From assembly GCF_042662125.1 (NCBI RefSeq), contig NZ_JBHSXL010000006.1:1-64000 (forward strand): DNA of 64,000 bases. The letters are read 5' to 3'. Below the pieces are notes generated by a model that did no database searches, was not told the origin of the DNA, and was given only the letters and a program-made list of their open reading frames with translations. Position numbers and translations under genes: made by a program. The stretch's first letter is position 1; every line of letters starts with the position of its first letter. Positions 42,001 through 50,410 of the stretch are shown piece after piece. This DNA comes from Halopenitus salinus (GTDB lineage Archaea; Halobacteriota; Halobacteria; Halobacteriales; Haloferacaceae).

Positions 42001-42397
42001 AAACGAGGGATACACGGCCGCGACACGCACGCTGTCGGTGACCGCAAGTCGAAGCGAATCGGAAGGGGAAAACGGAGAGGGCGGAGACCGTCGAGTCGCG
42101 AACCGGACGGTCATCCTCGATCCGGGCGAGGAGCGGACCCTCGAGTCGAACTGGACCGCGGAGCCAGCCGGCACCTACGACGTCCGCGTGGGGTCGATCC
42201 ACGCCGGGGAACTGCGCGTGGTGGAGGAGACCGCGACGCCGGAACCGACCGCCGAGCCGTCCGGAACGGCCGAACCCGGGAGCACGAGCGCGACGATATC
42301 CTGGATGTGGCTGCTCTTCGTCGTGGTCCTGCTCACAGCGCTCGCAGCGATCTCACGACGGCGTGAGGACGACCGCCGGCGCGGACCGCGACGGTGA
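39005..42397 (+). pseudogene. Large secreted adhesin/S-layer-like protein interrupted by an in-frame TAA
   Basis: Residues 1-27 are a Sec signal peptide (RRILAVIAVGVFAVGLTLVGGADGQ is its core, cleavage near ADGQ). Three related domains of about 135 residues follow (about 270-402, 402-540, 540-675), each with a GETVTDQT-type strand, a YPTG-type motif and Asp-rich loops with many N-x-S/T glycosylation sites. The frame then meets TAA at 41783-41785 after PPTAIDV and continues open in the same frame (RTDDWSSVDAERLEDG...) for another 203 residues. That part ends with a TAEPSGTAEPG linker, a membrane anchor WMWLLFVVVLLTALAAI and an Arg-rich tail. The anchor is lost if TAA is read as stop; a TAC-to-TAA change is the simplest explanation. 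Confidence 0.75.
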
Positions 42398-42449
42398 TGA
42401 CCTCGATCCCCGTGGTTCACCGCGTTCGGGAGCCGTCGATCGATCCCCC

Positions 42450-42455
42450 TTAAGT
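42450..42455 (+). promoter_or_regulatory. TATA-like element of uppP
   Basis: CCTTAAGTAC is centred about 26 bases before GTG 42479, indicating a leaderless transcript starting at that codon. Confidence 0.5.
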
Positions 42456-42478
42456 ACGGTGACGCGCCAGTACCGATC

Positions 42479-43306
42479 GTGACGCGCACGGAGCTGATCG
42501 TGGCGGTGCTCGCGGGGATCGTCCAGGGGGTCGTCGAGTGGCTACCGGTCTCCAGCCAGGGCAACCTCGCGTTGTTCCTCACGATCGCGGGGACGGACCC
42601 GCAGGTCGCCATCCAGCTGGCGCTGTTCCTGCAGGTCGGGACGACCGTTTCGGCCGCGAGCTACTACCGCGAGGACATCACGCGGGCGGCGGGCGCCGTG
42701 CCCGGCTGGCGGCCCGACGCCGCCTACAGCGGCGAGAACGCGATCGCGTCCTACGTCGTGGTCGCCTGCGTGATGACGGGGATCGTCGGGATTCCGCTTT
42801 ACGTCTACGCCGTCGATCTGGCCGGGCAGCTGGCCGGGGGCGTCTTCATCGCGCTCATCGGCGTCCTCCTCGTGCTGACGGGCGTCCTCCAGATCGCCTC
42901 CGAATCGATCGGGATGGGCGGCCGCGAGCGGCCGACGTTTCGCGACTCCCTGCTCGTCGGGGCCCTGCAGGGGATCGCGATCCTGCCCGGCGTCTCCCGG
43001 TCGGGGATCACCACGAGCGCGCTGCTCGTGCGGAGCTACGACCCGCCGGCGGCGTTTCGGCTGTCGTTCCTGCTTTCGATCCCCGCGAGCCTCGCCGCCG
43101 CGGCGTTGACCGTCTTCGGCGCGGGCGGCCTCCCGGGAATCGCCCCGGGCGCGGCCGCGCTGGCGCTCTCGGTGAGCGCGGTCGTCGGGTATTTCACGAT
43201 CGACGCGCTGATGCGGGTCGTCGAACGCGTCCCCTTCTGGGCGGTCTGTTTCGGGCTCGGCGGGCTCGCGATCGTCGGAGGCGGCGGCGTCTCGCTGGTG
43301 ACCTGA
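42479..43306 (+). CDS. uppP: Undecaprenyl-diphosphatase family membrane phosphatase (UppP/BacA)
   Basis: Removes a phosphate from polyprenyl diphosphate; in archaea the likely substrate is dolichyl diphosphate recycled after glycan transfer. Motif 1 is IVQGVVEWLPVSSQGN (the E(x)LP(V)SS(x)G type), motif 2 is ALQGIAILPGVSRSGITTSALL with the catalytic Arg/Ser. About eight helices. GTG 42479 starts leaderless. 275 residues, normal size. It follows the interrupted surface protein after 81 bases. The role in N-glycosylation, alongside the AglD-like enzyme in this window, is inference. Confidence 0.92.
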   Translation: MTRTELIVAVLAGIVQGVVEWLPVSSQGNLALFLTIAGTDPQVAIQLALFLQVGTTVSAASYYREDITRAAGAVPGWRPDAAYSGENAIASYVVVACVMTGIVGIPLYVYAVDLAGQLAGGVFIALIGVLLVLTGVLQIASESIGMGGRERPTFRDSLLVGALQGIAILPGVSRSGITTSALLVRSYDPPAAFRLSFLLSIPASLAAAALTVFGAGGLPGIAPGAAALALSVSAVVGYFTIDALMRVVERVPFWAVCFGLGGLAIVGGGGVSLVT

Positions 43307-43375
43307 GATGCCGAGAGGACGAACGACGGTTCGCTCCTCGGACGATACGGCCGGCCGACGGAACGCGTGACCGGG

Positions 43376-43663
43376 TCACTCGATCTCTAACGGATCGCCT
43401 GCATCTCCCTTCGTCTCGCCGTTTTCGGGCCATTCGAGCTCGAACTCGATGCTCAATTCGCCGGGACCGTCGGTCGGCCCCTCGCGTTCGGCTTTCACTT
43501 CGAACGTGGGTCGTTCCGGCGGGTCCATGCGCACCGATTCGGACCCGGCGGTCAGCGTGATCGCATCGTCTCGGTCGAGCGCATCGGCGACACGGCGAAG
43601 ATACGACGCGATCTCCGTTCGGGTGTGGTCGCTCTCGGAACTGAACAGCACTTCTTCGGGCAT
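43376..43663 (-). CDS. Amphi-Trp domain protein
   Basis: A 95-residue protein with MPEEVLFSSESDHTRTEIASYLRRVADAL, ITLTAGSESVRMDPPERPTFEVKAEREG, and GELSIEFELEWPEN, the pattern of the amphi-Trp domain family common in haloarchaea. The beta strands of the second half alternate hydrophobic and charged residues. Function unknown; small DNA- or phosphate-metabolism-linked relatives exist. ATG 43663 was chosen over the longer frame because it starts the conserved domain. Confidence 0.88.
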   Translation of the reverse strand: MPEEVLFSSESDHTRTEIASYLRRVADALDRDDAITLTAGSESVRMDPPERPTFEVKAEREGPTDGPGELSIEFELEWPENGETKGDAGDPLEIE

Positions 43664-43844
43664 GTGGTGTGGTACGTCGCCATCACGGATAAAGAGCGGC
43701 GTCGAGGCGGCGAACCGATAACGTCGAGCCGACACGGCTACTCGAAGCGGTGAGACCTGATCGAGGAAACGATGGGCCGACTGAGGGGGATGTTCGATCG
43801 AACGACGGATCGAGGCGACGGTCCGGTCGCCCGCGATCGCCCGA

Positions 43845-46034
43845 TCAGATGTAGTCGATCGACTGGGGCAGCTCGAGCTTCATGCCCTTTCGCTCGCGGA
43901 TCTCCATGATCTTCTCGCGCTGGAGGTTGTCGACGAGCACGCGGAAGCCGGCGTTCTCCGTGTTCCAGGAGGCGCGGCCCTCGGTGGCGGATCGGATGTC
44001 GGAGGAGAATCCGATCATCTCCTCGACCGGCGCGATGCCCTCGACGACCATGAGGTCGCCCTCCTGGTACATGTCGTCGACGCGACCGCGTCGACCCTGG
44101 ATCTCGCCGGAGGCGGCGCCCATGTGCTCGGAGGGGACGTCGATGCGGACGTCCTGGATGGGCTCGAGCAGACGGACCTCGCCGTCGATCAGCGCGCGGT
44201 GGACCGCGTCGCGGACCGCCGGGATGACCTGGGCGGGACCGCGGTGGATGGTGTCCTCGTGGAGCTTGGCGTCGTGGAGCCGGAACAGCGCACCCTGGAC
44301 GGGCTCGGCCGCGAGCGGGCCGTCATCGAGGGCCTCCTGAAGCCCCTCGAGGACGAGCTCCATCGTCTCGTTGAGGTGCTGGATACCCTTCGTGTCGTCG
44401 ATGAGGATGTTGGTCCGGTGGATGTCCTCGACGTTCTGGGAGGTGTCCTTGTCCATGCCTGCCTCCTGGAGCGCTTCGCGGCGTTCCAGCTCGGGCATGT
44501 CCATCGAGACCTCGCCGAGCTGGATGGCCTCGACGATCTCCTCCGAGAGCGGCTCGACGGTGAGGTAGAACTTGTTGTGGCGGTTCGGCGACTGGCCCTC
44601 CACCTCGCGGGAGGCCTCCTGGGGCTGTTCGCGGTAGACGACGATCGGCTCGCCGGTGATGACCGGAATGCCCTGGTTGTCGCGGATGCGCTGGGTGATG
44701 ACCTCGAGGTGCAGCTCGCCCTGCCCGCTGATGAGGTGCTCGCCCGTGTCCTCGTTGATCTCGATCTGGATCGTCGGGTCCTCCTTTGCGACCTGCTGGA
44801 GCGTCTCGATGAGCTTCGGCAGGTCGTCCATGTTCTGTGCCTCGACGGACTTCGTGATGACCGGCTCGGAGATGTGCTCGATCGACTCGAACGGCGTCAT
44901 CTCCACGGACGAGACCGTCGATCCGGCGATGGCGTCACGCAGCCCGGTGACGGATGCGATGTTGCCGGCCGGGACGCGTTCCACCTCCTCGCGTTCGCTC
45001 CCCATGAAGAGACCGACGCTCTGGATGCGGTTCTTGCCGGCGGTCCCGGAGACGTACAGCTCCTGGCCCTTCTCCAGCGTGCCCGAGAAGACGCGGCCGG
45101 TCGCGATCTCGCCCGCGTGCGGGTCCATCGAGATGTCCGTCACCATGAAGACGACCTCCCCGTCCTCGTCGACCAGCTGCATGCCCTCGGCCAGCTCGGA
45201 GTCCGGGTCGCCGCGCCAGATGCGCGGGACACGACGGGGCTGGGCGTCGATCGGGTTGGGGAAGTGCTCACAGACCATGTCGAGCACGACGTCCGAAAGC
45301 GGCGTGCGCTCGTGGAGCTCCTGACGCTCGTCGTTGCGCTCCAGCTCGATGATGTCGCCGAAGTCCATGCCGGTGCGCTGCATCGAGGGCATCGAGACGC
45401 CCCACTTGTAGAGCGCGGAGCCGAACCCGACGGTGCCGTCCTCGACCGAGACGGTCCAGTCGGTGGGGATGTCGTCCATGTTCTCGGCCATCCCCCGGAT
45501 GAGCTCGTTGACGTCGGCGATGACGGACATGAGCCGTTCCTGCATCTCCTGGGGGCCCTCCTGGAGCTCCGAGATGAGGCGGTCGACCTTGTTGATGAAG
45601 AGCGTCGGCTTCACGCCCTCGCGAAGGGCCTGCCGGAGCACCGTCTCCGTCTGGGGCATCGCGCCCTCGACGGCGTCGACGACCACGAGCGCGCCGTCGA
45701 CCGCGCGCATCGCGCGGGTCACGTCGCCGCCGAAGTCGACGTGGCCCGGCGTGTCGATGAGGTTGATGAGGTGGTTGGTGTCGTCGTACTCGTGGGTCAT
45801 CGAGACGTTCGCCGCGTCGATGGTGATTCCCCGTTCCTGTTCGTCCTCCTTCGTGTCCATCGCGAGCTGTTCGCCCGCGGTGTCCTCGGAGATCATCCCC
45901 GCTCCTGCGAGCAGGTTGTCCGAGAGCGTCGTCTTGCCGTGATCGACGTGAGCGGCGATGGCGATATTCCGGATGTGGTCCGGGTTGTCCATCAGCCGTT
46001 CACATTCCTGGACGATCTTCTTTCGTCGGCCCAT
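43845..46034 (-). CDS. fusA: Translation elongation factor 2 (aEF2)
   Basis: Ribosomal translocase. G-domain motifs: AAHVDHGKTT (G1), ERGITIDAA (G2), DTPGHVDF (G3), NKVD (G4). Domains II-V follow, with the diphthamide loop at LHEDTIHRGPAQVIPAVR, where the His after the second Ile/before Arg-Gly is modified. Ends GMKLELPQSIDYI. ATG 46034 (MGRRKKIVQECERLM) gives 729 residues, the archaeal norm. In many archaea it directly follows rps7; here the sugar dehydrogenase and the DUF5781 gene lie between them. Confidence 0.98.
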   Translation of the reverse strand: MGRRKKIVQECERLMDNPDHIRNIAIAAHVDHGKTTLSDNLLAGAGMISEDTAGEQLAMDTKEDEQERGITIDAANVSMTHEYDDTNHLINLIDTPGHVDFGGDVTRAMRAVDGALVVVDAVEGAMPQTETVLRQALREGVKPTLFINKVDRLISELQEGPQEMQERLMSVIADVNELIRGMAENMDDIPTDWTVSVEDGTVGFGSALYKWGVSMPSMQRTGMDFGDIIELERNDERQELHERTPLSDVVLDMVCEHFPNPIDAQPRRVPRIWRGDPDSELAEGMQLVDEDGEVVFMVTDISMDPHAGEIATGRVFSGTLEKGQELYVSGTAGKNRIQSVGLFMGSEREEVERVPAGNIASVTGLRDAIAGSTVSSVEMTPFESIEHISEPVITKSVEAQNMDDLPKLIETLQQVAKEDPTIQIEINEDTGEHLISGQGELHLEVITQRIRDNQGIPVITGEPIVVYREQPQEASREVEGQSPNRHNKFYLTVEPLSEEIVEAIQLGEVSMDMPELERREALQEAGMDKDTSQNVEDIHRTNILIDDTKGIQHLNETMELVLEGLQEALDDGPLAAEPVQGALFRLHDAKLHEDTIHRGPAQVIPAVRDAVHRALIDGEVRLLEPIQDVRIDVPSEHMGAASGEIQGRRGRVDDMYQEGDLMVVEGIAPVEEMIGFSSDIRSATEGRASWNTENAGFRVLVDNLQREKIMEIRERKGMKLELPQSIDYI

Positions 46035-46231
46035 TATGGTGCGTTGTACCGCCAGCGGGGTCAAAAGGGTAGTGTTTCGCTCCGGGCACAGCCGGGGGTT
46101 TTCGGCCGTCACGTGGACGTTTCGTGTTGATCCGACACACGGTGGGGCGGCGTGGACGGGAGACGGCGATCGTCGATTCGGAAGGAGACGGCATCCGCGA
46201 AAACGCTTTAGGCGGGTAGGCCGTGGTAGGG

Positions 46232-46969
46232 ATGAGCATGGACATTCGAGTGTGTGGCGATCTCGCCCCCGACCCGTTTCTCAGCGCGGCCGACCTCTTC
46301 GAGACCGAGTTCACGATCGAGGATCCCGTCCGCGTTCGCGTCCGCGAGGATCCCGACGAGCGGACCTGGGCGGCACACTATCGGGACCGTCACGTCCTCA
46401 ACATCTCCCGGCGAGCGGCGACGAGCGCGATGGCTCGCGAACTCGCCGTCCACGAGTTCGCACACATGGTTCGCCACGAGGAGTCACACCCCTCCCACAC
46501 CCAATCGACCGAGGAGGCGCTGTATCTCGGCCTCGCCGGCGAGTCGATCGAGCGTCGAAAGCTCGCGCACTGCTATCAGATCGCGAACCACATGAAGGAC
46601 ATCTACGCCGACGACATCACCCTCTCCGTGGCGCCGTCCGACAAGCTGCTCGGGTTCCTGGAGTCGACCCTCGCGGCCGCCGTCGCCGATCGACCGACAC
46701 CGCCGCGACCGGACAGCGAGCCGGCCACGAGCGGGGCGGACCCGGAGATAACCGCGGTGAACGCCGCCTTCGCGCTGGCGCTCGTTGAACGCCACGATCT
46801 CGCCGACCGCGATCACAGGCTGTACGACCTCGCCCGGGCGGCGGGCAGCGACGCGCCCGCGATCGACGTCGCGAACTTCAAGCGGCGATTCCTGGCGCTC
46901 GGCCCCGATCCCTCGGAGAGCGACTACCGGAAGGCGCTCGTCGACGCAACGCGTGCATACGCGGTCTGA
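46232..46969 (+). CDS. Zincin-like HExxH protein, probably DUF5781
   Basis: The central helix ELAVHEFAHMVRHEESHPSHTQSTEEALYLGL holds an HEFAH zincin motif and a following Glu/His cluster, so metallopeptidase chemistry is plausible. The N-terminus MDIRVCGDLAPDPFLSAADLFE and the C-terminal FKRRFLALGPDPSESDYRKALVDAT are conserved-looking and I associate them with DUF5781. No signal peptide or membrane helix, so cytoplasmic. Start at 46232 (MSMDIR) or 46238 (MDIR); CTTTAGGCG roughly 26 bases upstream supports a leaderless start. 245 residues. Confidence 0.75.
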   Translation: MSMDIRVCGDLAPDPFLSAADLFETEFTIEDPVRVRVREDPDERTWAAHYRDRHVLNISRRAATSAMARELAVHEFAHMVRHEESHPSHTQSTEEALYLGLAGESIERRKLAHCYQIANHMKDIYADDITLSVAPSDKLLGFLESTLAAAVADRPTPPRPDSEPATSGADPEITAVNAAFALALVERHDLADRDHRLYDLARAAGSDAPAIDVANFKRRFLALGPDPSESDYRKALVDATRAYAV

Positions 46970-47025
46970 CTACTGGACCTCGCGGGCGCCGACTACGACA
47001 CACGCCGACTCCGATCTCGTGCCGC

Positions 47026-48420
47026 TCACGCGGGCGTGAGCCGAACGAGTCGGTCGTCACCCTCCCGGGGGAACCCCTCCCGTGCGCGTCCGTCCCGGTT
47101 CGAGGTGATCGCGTAGACCTCGCCGTTCGGTCCCTGCTCGACGTGGCGGACCCGGCCGAGTTCGTTCTCCAGCGTGTGGTGGGCGACGGCGTCGTACGCC
47201 TCGTTCATCCAGTCGGCGTCGTACCGCGTTCCGCCGTTCTCCGTCGAGGCGGGCTCGCCGTCGGCGGGATAGACCGTGACGAGGTTGACCCGCTGGGAGA
47301 CGAGCCCGCCGACGAGCAGCCGGTTCGACCAGGAGGGAACCCGGTCGCCGGTGTAGAAGACACAGCCCGACGGGGCCCACCCCTCGTCCGGGCCGGTGTT
47401 GACGACCGGCCGGGCGTAGTCGGTTCCCGGGTACGTCTCGGCGTCGCGCGCGCGCTCGTCCTCGGGACCCCACCCGTAGTTCGCGCCGGGGCGAAGCACC
47501 ATCACCTCGTCGCGGTTCGACGGGCCGTGTTCGGTAACGATGGGCGTCCCGTCCGGGAGGAAGCTGATACCCTGGGGGTTCCGATGGCCGTAGGTGTACA
47601 CCCGCGGGTCGCCGCCGTCGATGTCGGGATTGTCCTCGGGGGCGCTCCCGTCGGGCTCGAGACGGAGCACCTTCCCCGCGAGCGAGGAGGGGTCCTGGGG
47701 CAGCGGCCGGTCCGTTCCGAGATCGGGATTGACCGAGGCGGCGTCGCCCGTGGTCACCCACAGGTAGTCCTCGGGACCGAAGGCGAGCCGCGCGCCGTTG
47801 TGGATGATCTCGTTGCCGGGGACGTCGTCGATCACGACCGTCTCGGTTTCCGCCGGGTCCTCGGCGGAGACGTCGAAGTAGGAGACACGGTTGACGTACG
47901 GGTCGCCGCCCTCGACGGCGGGTTCGTCCTCGCGGGTGTAGACCGCGTACACGAACGGCACGTCCGGGTAGCTCGGATGGACCGCAAGCCCCATCAGGCC
48001 GCCCTCGCTGCCGGCCTCCCACCAGCCGCCCTCCTCGCCGGGCGCGATCGAGTCGGCGTGGTCGATCACGTCGGGGGCCGCGACGGTCTCCAGTTCGTCG
48101 GAGTCGTACCGCGAGATCCGTCCCACGCGCTCGGAGACGAAGAGGTCGCCGTTCGGCGCGAACGCCAGATCCCAGGGGATCTCGAGGCCCTCGATCACCG
48201 TCTCGATCTCGACGTCGAGCGTCGGCGGATCGACCGGATGAGACCAGTCCGGGTCGTATCGGTCCCACGACTCGATGTCGTGGGTGACGGCGAGGTCGGA
48301 GGACGGCGAGTCAGTCCCGTTCGTCGTATCGCTCGGTGCGGAGAGACAGCCGGCGACGCCGGAGAGCCCGGCGGCGCTCGCGGCGGCGGCCGCGAGGAAT
48401 CGGCGGCGGGTCGATCGCAT
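47026..48420 (-). CDS. Tat-exported lipoprotein, PQQ-type glucose/sorbosone dehydrogenase family
   Basis: The N-terminus MRSTRRRFLAAAAASAAGLSGVAGC is a twin-arginine signal ending in a lipobox Cys, giving a membrane-anchored extracellular protein. The six-bladed beta-propeller has family marks: GLEIPWDLAFAPNGDLFVSERVGRI, GLMGLAVHPSY, LAGKVLRLEPDGS, YGHRNPQGISFLPDG, EHGPSNRDEVMVLRPGANYGWG and the C-terminal GEVYAITSNRDGR. These enzymes oxidise sugars with PQQ; no PQQ synthesis genes are seen, so cofactor is inferred. CGTTTTACCC about 26-30 bases upstream suggests a leaderless start. Lies between rps7 and aEF2. Confidence 0.88.
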   Translation of the reverse strand: MRSTRRRFLAAAAASAAGLSGVAGCLSAPSDTTNGTDSPSSDLAVTHDIESWDRYDPDWSHPVDPPTLDVEIETVIEGLEIPWDLAFAPNGDLFVSERVGRISRYDSDELETVAAPDVIDHADSIAPGEEGGWWEAGSEGGLMGLAVHPSYPDVPFVYAVYTREDEPAVEGGDPYVNRVSYFDVSAEDPAETETVVIDDVPGNEIIHNGARLAFGPEDYLWVTTGDAASVNPDLGTDRPLPQDPSSLAGKVLRLEPDGSAPEDNPDIDGGDPRVYTYGHRNPQGISFLPDGTPIVTEHGPSNRDEVMVLRPGANYGWGPEDERARDAETYPGTDYARPVVNTGPDEGWAPSGCVFYTGDRVPSWSNRLLVGGLVSQRVNLVTVYPADGEPASTENGGTRYDADWMNEAYDAVAHHTLENELGRVRHVEQGPNGEVYAITSNRDGRAREGFPREGDDRLVRLTPA

Positions 48421-48489
48421 GCGAGCGGGTTGTCCGAGCGACGGGTAAAACGTACCGTTCGAAGCACCGTCCCACAGCAGGTCAAAAAG

Positions 48490-48545
48490 GAGAGCCGGGA
48501 GGGAGTGAGATATCAGAGGAGGTGAGGTATCAGAAGGGAGTGAGG
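48490..48545. repeat. Purine-rich direct repeats upstream of the sugar dehydrogenase
   Basis: GTGAGATATCAGAGG and GTGAGGTATCAGAAGG occur about 19 bases apart within a long purine-rich tract (about 48486-48600) between rps7 and the dehydrogenase start. GATATC in the first copy is palindromic. No gene is seen in this 196-base gap. Confidence 0.5.
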
Positions 48546-48616
48546 ACTCGGAGGCGGGGAACGAGTCGAAGGAGAGAAGGAAGCAAAAGCGGGGGAAACT
48601 GAAAGCGCGGAGGTAT

Positions 48617-49255
48617 CTAGCGGGCCGCCGCGGCGACGCGCTCGCGCTCCTCCTTTTGGGAGATCGGGTAGGCGTCGACGTCGTAGTCGGCCGCGCCGAT
48701 GAGCTGGTGGGCCAGCGCCTCGGCGGCGGGCGTCGTGGACTTGTAGGTCGCCGATTCGACGCCGTCGGCGATGAACTTGAGGGCCTGGTCGACGCGGCGC
48801 TGGGGCGCGACGTCGACCGCCTTCGGCACGGAGATGCCGCCGTACTTGAGGCGGACGGTCTCCTCGCGCGGGGCCGCGTTCTCGACGGCGGTGACGAGGA
48901 TCTGCACCGGATTCTCCTCGGTGCGCTCGTGGACGATGTCGAGAGCGTCGCGGACGATCCGCGTGGCCTGCTGTTTCTTCCCGGTGTTCTCCTCGTTTTG
49001 CATCAGACGGTTGATGAGCCGCTCGACGAGGGATATCTCGGACTTCTTGAACTGCTTTGCGGCGTGGCGACCCATCGTGTGGGCGATGGGCGTCACGTTC
49101 ATGTACCGCTTCGTCGAGGGGTCCTCGTAGGCGATCTCCGAGACGTCCCAGACGCCGAACAGCAGGGCGTTCTCGGTGGCCGTCTCGCTGTCGGCCGGCG
49201 CGTCCGGCTCCGGCGTCTGTGCCTCCTCGACGTCGGTCTCCTCGTTTCCGCTCAT
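48617..49255 (-). CDS. rps7: 30S ribosomal protein S7 (uS7)
   Basis: Binds the 16S 3' major domain and organises the decoding head. uS7 core: SKRYMNVTPIAHTMGRHAAK-type region, VERLINRLMQNEENTGKKQQATRIVRDALDIVHERTEENPVQILVTAVENAAPREET, RLKYGGISVPKAVDVAPQRRVDQALKFIADG. An acidic 30-residue N-terminal extension (EETDVEEAQTPEPDAP) is halophile-like. ATG 49255 overlaps the rps12 stop by four bases. 212 residues. Confidence 0.98.
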   Translation of the reverse strand: MSGNEETDVEEAQTPEPDAPADSETATENALLFGVWDVSEIAYEDPSTKRYMNVTPIAHTMGRHAAKQFKKSEISLVERLINRLMQNEENTGKKQQATRIVRDALDIVHERTEENPVQILVTAVENAAPREETVRLKYGGISVPKAVDVAPQRRVDQALKFIADGVESATYKSTTPAAEALAHQLIGAADYDVDAYPISQKEERERVAAAAR

Positions 49256-49680
49256 CGGACGGGTTTCTCCGCGTTCCCGCGAACGAGTTCGATCATCGAT
49301 ACGCCGTTGACCTTCTCGACCTTGTAGTTCACGCCCGAGAGGTCGCCCATCGCGCGGCCCTTCGCGCCGCCGATGCCGGCGATGGTGACCTCGTCGTGCT
49401 CGTCGATGAACGAGATCGCGCCGTCGCCGGGACAGAAGGCGGTGACCTGCTTGCCGTTCTTGATGAGCTGAACCCGGACGCACTTTCGGATCGCCGAGTT
49501 GGGCTGTTTCGCCTCGATACCGACCTTCTCGAGAACGATCCCGCGGCCCTGCGGGGCGCCCTCGAGGGGGTCGGACTTCGTCTTGAGCCCGCGCTCGCGT
49601 CGAGCGTACTCGGTGTCGGACCAGCGTCGTTTCTGCCGGTCCTGTTTGAGCTTGCGGGCCGCGTACTTGCCGTTCGCCAT
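49252..49680 (-). CDS. rps12: 30S ribosomal protein S12 (uS12)
   Basis: Decoding-centre protein. GKYAARKLKQDRQKRRWSD, then GAPQGRGIVLEKVGIEAKQPNSAIRKCVRVQLIKNGKQVTAF with the KQPNSAIRK accuracy loop, and CPGDGAISFIDEHDEV. ATG 49680 (MANGKYAARK) is the usual archaeal start, 142 residues; an upstream in-frame GTG at 49692 would add MAGT. Four-base overlap with rps7. The 234 bases upstream (49681-49914) contain no recognisable gene. Confidence 0.98.
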   Translation of the reverse strand: MANGKYAARKLKQDRQKRRWSDTEYARRERGLKTKSDPLEGAPQGRGIVLEKVGIEAKQPNSAIRKCVRVQLIKNGKQVTAFCPGDGAISFIDEHDEVTIAGIGGAKGRAMGDLSGVNYKVEKVNGVSMIELVRGNAEKPVR

Positions 49681-49914
49681 CGTACCCGCCATTCCCGACG
49701 GAGATACTTAAACGCCCGCTTTCTCGATCGGCGAAACCGCCTCAGATCGGTCGATCGGTGCCTCTCGTCGGTTTTGAACGAGTCTCACGGATCGAAACGG
49801 CGGCCGCACAGCTCCGATGAGCGAGTAACGAGGACACAGCGGTCGTCTCGTGGACGCATGAGACGCGACCTGGAGAGCGGGAGCGATGCGGCGAAAAAGC
49901 GGCCGGTTTCCCTC

Positions 49915-50298
49915 TCAGTAGTCGGGCGCCTCGTCCTCGACGGCGCGCTTCATCGAGTCGCGTCGCGACTTGGCGTCGCGGCCGGTGGCCTCGAGCAGGA
50001 AGTCGTTCTTCGCGTCCACGGCCCCGGCGGCCGCGTCGGCGTTGCCCTCGGCGATGACGTCCTCCGCCGGACGCTCCTCGAAGTGGACGGCGAGTTTGTC
50101 CTTCTTGCCGTCGTAGCTCGCGGCGCCGGCGACGATCCGCTCGAAGACCGGATTGTCCGGATCCTCGACGACGTACAGTTCGTGTCCGTCGTAGTCCTCC
50201 GTGCCGGTGACCTCGCCGAAGTAGTCCTCGATCGACGCCTTCAGATCGGGCATCCGCTCCTCGAGGTACTCGCCGCGACGCATCTTGTACTGTTTCAT
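49915..50298 (-). CDS. Conserved haloarchaeal protein (127 aa; probably DUF5611)
   Basis: Begins MKQYKMRRGEYLEERMPDLKASIEDYFGEVTG and continues DGHELYVVEDPDNPVFERIVAGAASYDGKKDKLAVHFEERP, an alpha-beta domain resembling small PH- or Sm-like folds. A helical, Ala/Asp-rich C-terminus follows, ending KSRRDSMKRAVEDEAPDY. I associate it with DUF5611. No catalytic motif. ATG 50298 is the start that matches this conserved opening. The gene is separate from rps12 by 234 bases and from the next upstream gene by 112. Confidence 0.78.
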   Translation of the reverse strand: MKQYKMRRGEYLEERMPDLKASIEDYFGEVTGTEDYDGHELYVVEDPDNPVFERIVAGAASYDGKKDKLAVHFEERPAEDVIAEGNADAAAGAVDAKNDFLLEATGRDAKSRRDSMKRAVEDEAPDY

Positions 50299-50410
50299 TG
50301 GCGCGACGTTCGAAAGCCGACGGTAAACCCCTTTCGTCACGGACCATGCGCGGGTGTAACGGACACGGACGCCTCGCGATCACGACTCCGCGATCAGCAC
50401 CCCTCCGCGA

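Noticed and set aside
41482..42366. Frameshift as the cause of the surface-protein interruption
   Set aside because: Codon phase of the C-terminal part (for example 41930) equals that of the N-terminal part (39005), so the break is a stop codon, not a frameshift.
44124..46130. 668-codon plus-strand frame opposite aEF2
   Set aside because: Shadow of a certain gene with no motif of its own.
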